Shown here: positions 59,300-64,000 of the stretch, in pieces
Numbering within the stretch: the first letter of the stretch is position 1
Layout of the letters: each line of letters begins with the position of its first letter
Assembly (NCBI GenBank): GCA_012862575.1
Contig: BLSF01000003.1
Span: 682,001-746,000 of the forward strand
Direction: 5' to 3'
DNA length: 64,000 nt
From: Parietichytrium sp. I65-24A
Lineage: Eukaryota; Sar; Bigyra; Thraustochytrida; Thraustochytriidae
Notes under the pieces: generated by a model
The model's input: only the letters and a program-made list of their open reading frames with translations
Told to the model about the DNA's origin: nothing
The model's database searches: none
Program-made: the position numbers and the translations under genes

Positions 59300-62200
59300 T
59301 TAACTGTTGTTGAGCTCCGCGTCTGCTTGCTTCGCATCTTCGAGTTTTTGAGCCAGTCGAGATTTGCCAGAGTCTGCTTCGAGCAGAGCAATTTTGCTCT
59401 GCAACTGCTCAACATGCGCCTTGTAGGCCTCTTCGTATTTCTCCTCGCGAAAGAGCTCCAATTGCTTGAGTAAATCTGCATTCTCCTTGCGGAGTTGCTC
59501 GACTTGAAACTTTGGGTCTTTTGCTTTTGCCTCTTCAGAGAGCTCAATACCAAGATTTTGACAGAGTTCGGTGTTTGTTGTAGAGAGTGGTGGATATTTG
59601 CACACCACGGACGGCTTGATGAAGATTTCAAATTTGAACTCCACCTCGTCCAAGTACTTGATGAAGTCTTCGTCAACGCAGTCTATGTGCAGAGTTTCGA
59701 TGTAATCAAAGTCGGCCTCCCTTGCAGCAGTTTTCAGGGTAACGACGTCAGTGACATATCGCTGGCCGTAAAACTCATAGGCCACATATGCCTCTGAAAT
59801 TGGGGTTGGAAGAGACTCCAACTTGCCAATGCTCAGCTTGTACGTCCAAGGCTTGCCGATGAGGTCTGAGGGGTCAACAACTTCCTCTGGAGCATCTTCA
59901 CTGTCTGGTGACGCAAGCGGCTTCCAGTATACATTCAGTGTACCAATCTTGTTGTACGGGATCACAGATTTCATGACGTCCAGCTTCTGGTCTTCCTCGT
60001 CGGTTTCCATGAGTAATGTACAGTGCAATAAGAAATTTGTACAGCTTCCGATGGCGTACATGGAATCGAAAAGCAATTTCACAATCTCCTGCTCCTCGGG
60101 AACCGTGTAATCACCTTCGGACGTTTTCAGTGCCAAAATCTGATCAGAGAGAATGTTGAGATTCGACTGTACTTCGAATGGGTCCAAATAAACCATCGTG
60201 TCCGTGTCGGTGTTGGTGACCTGCACCTTTACGAAAGGATGGTCGCTTTTCGGTTGCTGAAGCGACAACTTGAAGTTGAGCATACCGCGACCAACTTTGG
60301 AGCACATGTCGTTCATCTTGCTGAGAACTGGAACCATTTCCATCATGGTTTCGTCGATCGCCTTCCATGCCTCCATAGCGAGACGCTTGGTCTCGATTGT
60401 AGCCGCAGAATGGCCCTCTTTCTTCATTCTCTCCAATTCCTCTTGCAACTTGCGCTTGTCCTCCTCCAGCTTCTTTGCCTGTTCAATGTAGGCGCTGTCC
60501 TTGGACTGAACCGCTTTGTGGTACTCCTGGATGACATCGCGAGCATCGGGCTCGTCGTCCACGTTGTCGTTGGCGTCGTACGCAAACTTGAACAACATGA
60601 CATCTTGGCCGATGACCACGCGGTCGTACTTGTTGAGCTTTACGCGGTCGTTCTCCATGACAGCTTTACCATTGTGGAAGGTCTCACCCTTGCCTCCCAC
60701 CAAGTAAACTTCTTGCGGTCCACTTTTCTCGATTGTGCAGTGATCGTCCACCATCGCCATGTTGAGGGGCTTGATGTCGCCTTCTCCACGGCCAAAGGTT
60801 GTTTTGTCCAAAGAGAGCAGGAACAGAAAGCGGCGATCGCGAAAGCTGTCTTCGTCCAAATTGACGAGGTACGGATGTTTTGGTTGGGTTTCGAAGACGC
60901 TGAGGAGAATTCCGCGGCTGGCATACTGCTTCTTTTGGTTCTCCAACTCTTGCTGCTTGGCCATGTCCGCCTCGCCTTTCATCTCGGCCACAAGCTGGGC
61001 CTGCTTGTCTGCCAGCAGCTTGTTGAGCTCGTCCATGTTGGCTCCACCGGTGTTGTTCTTCTTCATCTCTTCCAACATCAACTTCATCTTTTCCAGTTCC
61101 TCCATGAGCTGCATCTCGCGCTTTGACTGCGCAGAGGTGGCCTTCTTTGGCTGAAGCTTGATCACGCTGGCGTTGGACGCAAAACCCAGTGTGGCAAAGG
61201 TGTATTTGTGATACTCCACCTCTGGACGGATTGCGCAGAACAGGTACGTTCTCGCTTGAAGCATGGTGTCCTTGAGAAACTTACACAAAAAGTAGGTGTT
61301 GCAGCCAGGAATAGACTGCCCTGGCTTGAGCGCCTTCTCCTTGACCGCTTTTGCCATCTTGAGGAAAAAGTTGGCCATCTCTGACAGTGACAAGTTGATC
61401 TTTTTTCCTTGGTCCTGAAGCTGCTTGGTTTTTGACTGGTCGGGATGGGGACCCAAGTATTCGTGCTCGATCTGCCCATCGTCAAAAACCTTTTTCTTGT
61501 AGTTGGCGAATACGATGTCTCCCGCAGGCTCGGTACCTGCCAAATCGCATACGTAGAGGCGACCGACTTGCTTGACACCCTTGAGCTCGGGATGTGGCAT
61601 CTCTACAGTGAGAGTCATGATGCAGTGCCCGCGAGTGGACTGATGATTGAACTGGGTCGGCGCGATGGCCTTTCTCGCGTTCGCCGCGAGGAAGACTTTG
61701 CGCAAGTCGTCCCAGCTCTCGAGCTGTTCGGACTCGCACCAATCAATATCCATGAAACCATCCTTGTCCTTCCTCATCCCAGTCTTGTAGTTCATCTCTT
61801 TTCCGATAGGGGACATCAAGTCGCGCACCGTGTCCACTACATTCTGAAAGTACTTCATTGTGATCTTCCAGCCGTCCTGCTTCATCTCGAAGAGCTTGTA
61901 TGCCAGCTGTGGGAAAACCCCCCACTGCGGATGCTGAGTTGCATGCTTGAACCATGCCTCTGGGGAATCCGCTGCATCAGGGCCAAATACTGTGTACGTT
62001 TTTCCTGAACCGGACAATCCGTATGCAAACATGACCACTGCGTTACCCTGCAAGAGATCTTCCATGATTTTGCTACCACACGAATCAAACGCCATCTGCT
62101 GGTTGACGAGAAGCATCTCTTCGGCTGCGGCCATGTCTTGTGGGTTAGGCTCGCCTTTTCCATCTGGGCCGGAGATGTGTCGCTGCCATCCGTATGCGCT

Positions 62201-62365
62201 CCACCATGACCACACGTACGGAAACCTCGTGGTCGCATACTTTGAGTTAAGAACCTCCACTTCACCAGTTTCGTCATCGATCTGAGTCATCTTCACACCG
62301 AGCTGTCCTTTGCCGACGAACGGCCTGCATCTCACGCACACCTTAATGGACACACCGTCACTCAT
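59300..62365 (-). CDS. Divergent kinesin with FHA domain (kinesin-3-like)
   Basis: 1021 residues, one exon, ATG at 62365 in the context GGCAAG-ATG. The motor starts at SIKVCVRCRPF. Its nucleotide motifs deviate from consensus: P-loop GLSGSGKT (116-123; usual GQTGSGKT), switch I NHQSTRGH (usual NxxSSRSH) and switch II DLAGTE (usual DLAGSE). Walker A residues remain, so ATP binding is plausible. There is a long insert after beta1 (WSWWSAYGWQRHISGPDG). A coiled-coil neck at about 415-480 is followed by an FHA domain (TFGRGEGDIKPLNM, DDHCTIEKSGPQEVYLV, ENDRVKLNKYDRVVIG, residues about 525-610), and then a C-terminal KIF1-type region (about 700-930) with YVAYEFYGQRYVTD resembling a C2-like fold. 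A terminal coiled coil ends the protein. Kinesin-3 motors transport vesicles; the altered switches could mean altered catalysis. Confidence 0.9.
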   Translation of the reverse strand: MSDGVSIKVCVRCRPFVGKGQLGVKMTQIDDETGEVEVLNSKYATTRFPYVWSWWSAYGWQRHISGPDGKGEPNPQDMAAAEEMLLVNQQMAFDSCGSKIMEDLLQGNAVVMFAYGLSGSGKTYTVFGPDAADSPEAWFKHATQHPQWGVFPQLAYKLFEMKQDGWKITMKYFQNVVDTVRDLMSPIGKEMNYKTGMRKDKDGFMDIDWCESEQLESWDDLRKVFLAANARKAIAPTQFNHQSTRGHCIMTLTVEMPHPELKGVKQVGRLYVCDLAGTEPAGDIVFANYKKKVFDDGQIEHEYLGPHPDQSKTKQLQDQGKKINLSLSEMANFFLKMAKAVKEKALKPGQSIPGCNTYFLCKFLKDTMLQARTYLFCAIRPEVEYHKYTFATLGFASNASVIKLQPKKATSAQSKREMQLMEELEKMKLMLEEMKKNNTGGANMDELNKLLADKQAQLVAEMKGEADMAKQQELENQKKQYASRGILLSVFETQPKHPYLVNLDEDSFRDRRFLFLLSLDKTTFGRGEGDIKPLNMAMVDDHCTIEKSGPQEVYLVGGKGETFHNGKAVMENDRVKLNKYDRVVIGQDVMLFKFAYDANDNVDDEPDARDVIQEYHKAVQSKDSAYIEQAKKLEEDKRKLQEELERMKKEGHSAATIETKRLAMEAWKAIDETMMEMVPVLSKMNDMCSKVGRGMLNFKLSLQQPKSDHPFVKVQVTNTDTDTMVYLDPFEVQSNLNILSDQILALKTSEGDYTVPEEQEIVKLLFDSMYAIGSCTNFLLHCTLLMETDEEDQKLDVMKSVIPYNKIGTLNVYWKPLASPDSEDAPEEVVDPSDLIGKPWTYKLSIGKLESLPTPISEAYVAYEFYGQRYVTDVVTLKTAAREADFDYIETLHIDCVDEDFIKYLDEVEFKFEIFIKPSVVCKYPPLSTTNTELCQNLGIELSEEAKAKDPKFQVEQLRKENADLLKQLELFREEKYEEAYKAHVEQLQSKIALLEADSGKSRLAQKLEDAKQADAELNNS

Positions 62366-63155
62366 CTTGCCAGCACTTTTCTTGCTCTCTCTCTCTCGCT
62401 CTCTCTCCCTCCCTCACCTCCGACCCCTGGCTCCTCTCTCCCTCTTTCCCTCTCTCTTTCCCTCTCTCTTTTCCTTTCTCCTTCTCTCCTTCTCTCCTTC
62501 TCTCCCTCCCGCCGCCAAGTGTCCTCGCTGAGCGTTTCGCGTGCGCACCTGCCTTTCAAAGCATCGCGTTACGAACGTTGCCGGACGTTTTTTATTTTAT
62601 TCTAAGAGTTGTTTACTGTTTATCATGAGTACTTTATCGTCCTAGTCCCCGCATAACGATTGGTTAGCGAACGGCCATAACCGTTGGAGGAGTTCCAGTC
62701 GTGGCTAGCGGTGGCGTACGTTGTAGAACTTACCTATGTGGTAGAACCAATGATTCTCAATGGGTTCCCGCGCTGGAACCGGCGTGCTGTCAAAAGAGGA
62801 TGGATGTGATTTCTTCCTTTTCTTCTCAGTTGAAAACAGGTGAGAGACGTGCCAAGGGTGCGCGCTGTCATTAGCGAGTACCTGTAAGTGGCGGTAAGAC
62901 AGCGCTGCGGTGTTTGGGTGAGACCACGGGGGTCGATAGACTGTAAGGGAAGCGAGAACCGCCTCACGGAAGCCACAGGCAGCGTCTCGACTGCGTTGAG
63001 ATCGCGCGTACACACACGCCAGGTGTACGCGAGTACCTCATTTTTCCGAGAAAGCGGAAAGGACCGAAGGGTGACAAGACAGAGAAAGAGGGAGCAAGCA
63101 AAGCAGACAACCAAAAGAAAGAAAAAAAAAAGAAAAAAGAAAAAAAGAAAGAGAG
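62366..63155. other. Divergent promoter region kinesin / OMA1-like
   Basis: CT-rich on the plus strand at 62380-62515 (purine-rich leader of the minus-strand kinesin) and A/G-rich at 63058-63155 (leader of the OMA1-like gene), so both leaders are purine-rich on their own sense strand. No gene between. Confidence 0.6.
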
Positions 63156-64000
63156 ATGGGGCGCTATCGACAAGCATTTGCAAATGCGCTAATTCGTCTA
63201 GCGCAGCGCGCCTCTCTGCTCACTCCTCGCGAGTACACCTCCTCCGGGTGGGTCAACAGGACTGTGCGACCAGTCGTACGCGCGCGCGCGGCGAGCGAGG
63301 CCAGCGAGGCGAGCGCAGTCTCTCGATGGTCAGGAGGGCTGTTGAGGTCGGTGAGAATCGCTTGGGCCGATGGCGCCGCGGGGGAGCGCGCTCTTCGAGG
63401 GAAGAAAAGTGCGAGGGGAGACTCGGGACGCGTGGGGCTGGCGGCGGTGGGCTGGGAGACTGGCGCGCGCGCGAGCAGGGGGCTGGCGAAGGTGGGATGG
63501 CCCGGAATGGGCAGCCGCGAGAGCGCCAGGCACGAGGCGGCTTTGATGGGCCTGGGAGTCGGGCTGGTGGTGGGTAGTATTGGGTTTTGGGCGTGGAATA
63601 GAGACGTGGTGGGCGTCACGGGCCGCGGACGCACGATGGCGCTCAGCAAGGGGCTGGAGGATATGGTCGGCGCGTACCTGTTCCAGCAGATCTTGGAGGA
63701 GGAAGAGGTGGTGTCAAGGTTTGACGCCAGGGACGTGGTGCTCCAAAAGATGTTTTGGAGGATTCTTGAGGCGAACGGAAAGGAGCTCTTGGAGATGTGG
63801 GACTGGGATCTTGCCTTGTGCGAGTCCGGCACTGTGAATGCGTTCACCAGCCTCGGCGGAAAGCTCTGCTTCTACTCCGGACTGTTGCACTACATTGGAG
63901 GCATGCACGTGGAAGGAAAAGTCAAAAGTATACAGGACGGCGTGGCTGCTGTGTTGGCTCACGAGCTCGGGCACGCCGTCGCTCGGCACGTGGCTGAATC
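63156..64000 (+). CDS. OMA1/M48-type metalloprotease, 5' part (cut by window end)
   Basis: The frame opens at ATG 63156 (AGAGAG-ATG-G, straight after the A/G-rich leader) and runs to the window end, 281 codons so far. Residues 1-115 are rich in Arg, Ala, Ser and Gly with few acids, a mitochondrial targeting region. A hydrophobic segment (MGLGVGLVVGSIGFWAW) at about 128-145 would be a membrane anchor. The catalytic part follows, with NAFTSLGGKLCFYSGLL and AAVLAHELGHAVARH, where HELGH is the HExxH zinc motif. Together with the presequence and single anchor this matches OMA1, the stress-activated inner-membrane protease that cleaves OPA1-type proteins and DELE1. M48 relatives such as plant or bacterial forms have the same core, so the subfamily rests on the targeting region and anchor. 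Confidence 0.85.
   Translation, partial: MGRYRQAFANALIRLAQRASLLTPREYTSSGWVNRTVRPVVRARAASEASEASAVSRWSGGLLRSVRIAWADGAAGERALRGKKSARGDSGRVGLAAVGWETGARASRGLAKVGWPGMGSRESARHEAALMGLGVGLVVGSIGFWAWNRDVVGVTGRGRTMALSKGLEDMVGAYLFQQILEEEEVVSRFDARDVVLQKMFWRILEANGKELLEMWDWDLALCESGTVNAFTSLGGKLCFYSGLLHYIGGMHVEGKVKSIQDGVAAVLAHELGHAVARHVAE

Noticed and set aside
59065-59676. 203-codon minus-strand frame overlapping the kinesin end
   Set aside because: It is a frame shadow of the kinesin coiled coil, Ser/Arg-rich and without its own domain.

Overview
Nuclear DNA of a eukaryotic microbe with a fairly compact, intron-poor genome. Evidence: nuclear-type genes (two kinesins, tubulin cofactor A, a MARCH6/Doa10-type and a HERC-type ubiquitin ligase, COX17, mitochondrial uL13, LMBRD2), starts in a purine-AG-ATG context, few short introns (48 to 98 nt, GTAAG...AG), and AT-rich spacers between convergent genes. 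No plastid-targeted product is evident. Gene style and content would fit a heterotrophic stramenopile such as a labyrinthulomycete (thraustochytrid), but this is an inference; an intron-poor alga is not excluded.

Layout. 1-3180: no convincing gene, but a perfect (TGCGTC)27 array ahead of an RCC1-like secreted/membrane repeat protein (3181-4674). 5123-9553: the most unusual region, a cluster of small membrane-anchored proteins of a family I do not recognise. It holds one diverged copy on the minus strand, a truncated copy, a 5'-truncated copy and a near-complete copy, the last two inside a >99% identical 1.39-kb tandem duplication whose edge coincides with an N. 10242-14123: a Cys-rich protein with a putative lipocalin/fatty-acid-binding-like C-terminus, and mitochondrial ribosomal protein uL13. 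15562-23298: a coiled-coil protein and a MARCH6/Doa10-like ER E3 ligase. 23299-28367: a 5-kb gene desert. 28368-36014: a small basic protein, cobalamin adenosyltransferase (MMAB), a zinc-finger + ankyrin + prolyl-4-hydroxylase fusion, a secretory-pathway protein with an acidic tail, and spliced COX17. 36654-45658: a spliced multi-pass class-3 (diacylglycerol-type) lipase, a three-exon kinesin-13-like motor and a BORCS8-like small protein. 46572-55878: a duplicated-repeat polytopic membrane protein, a 69-residue protein, a RCC1-HECT ligase, an LMBRD2-type membrane protein and tubulin cofactor A. 56296-64000: an acyltransferase-3 membrane enzyme, an FHA-containing kinesin with divergent motor motifs, and the 5' part of an OMA1-type M48 metalloprotease cut by the window end.

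There are no operons. Genes lie in divergent and convergent pairs. Recurring patterns are a purine-rich (GA) tract on the sense strand directly upstream of many ATGs, GTAGATTG-type tandem repeats in both leaders of one divergent pair, and TACTCGAGTA / GTACTCAGTAC-like motifs in several spacers. Functional links by proximity are weak: mitochondrial functions (uL13, MMAB, COX17, OMA1), ubiquitin ligases (MARCH6, HERC and possibly the RING-like P4H) and tubulin/motor functions (two kinesins, TBCA, BORCS8-like) are scattered.
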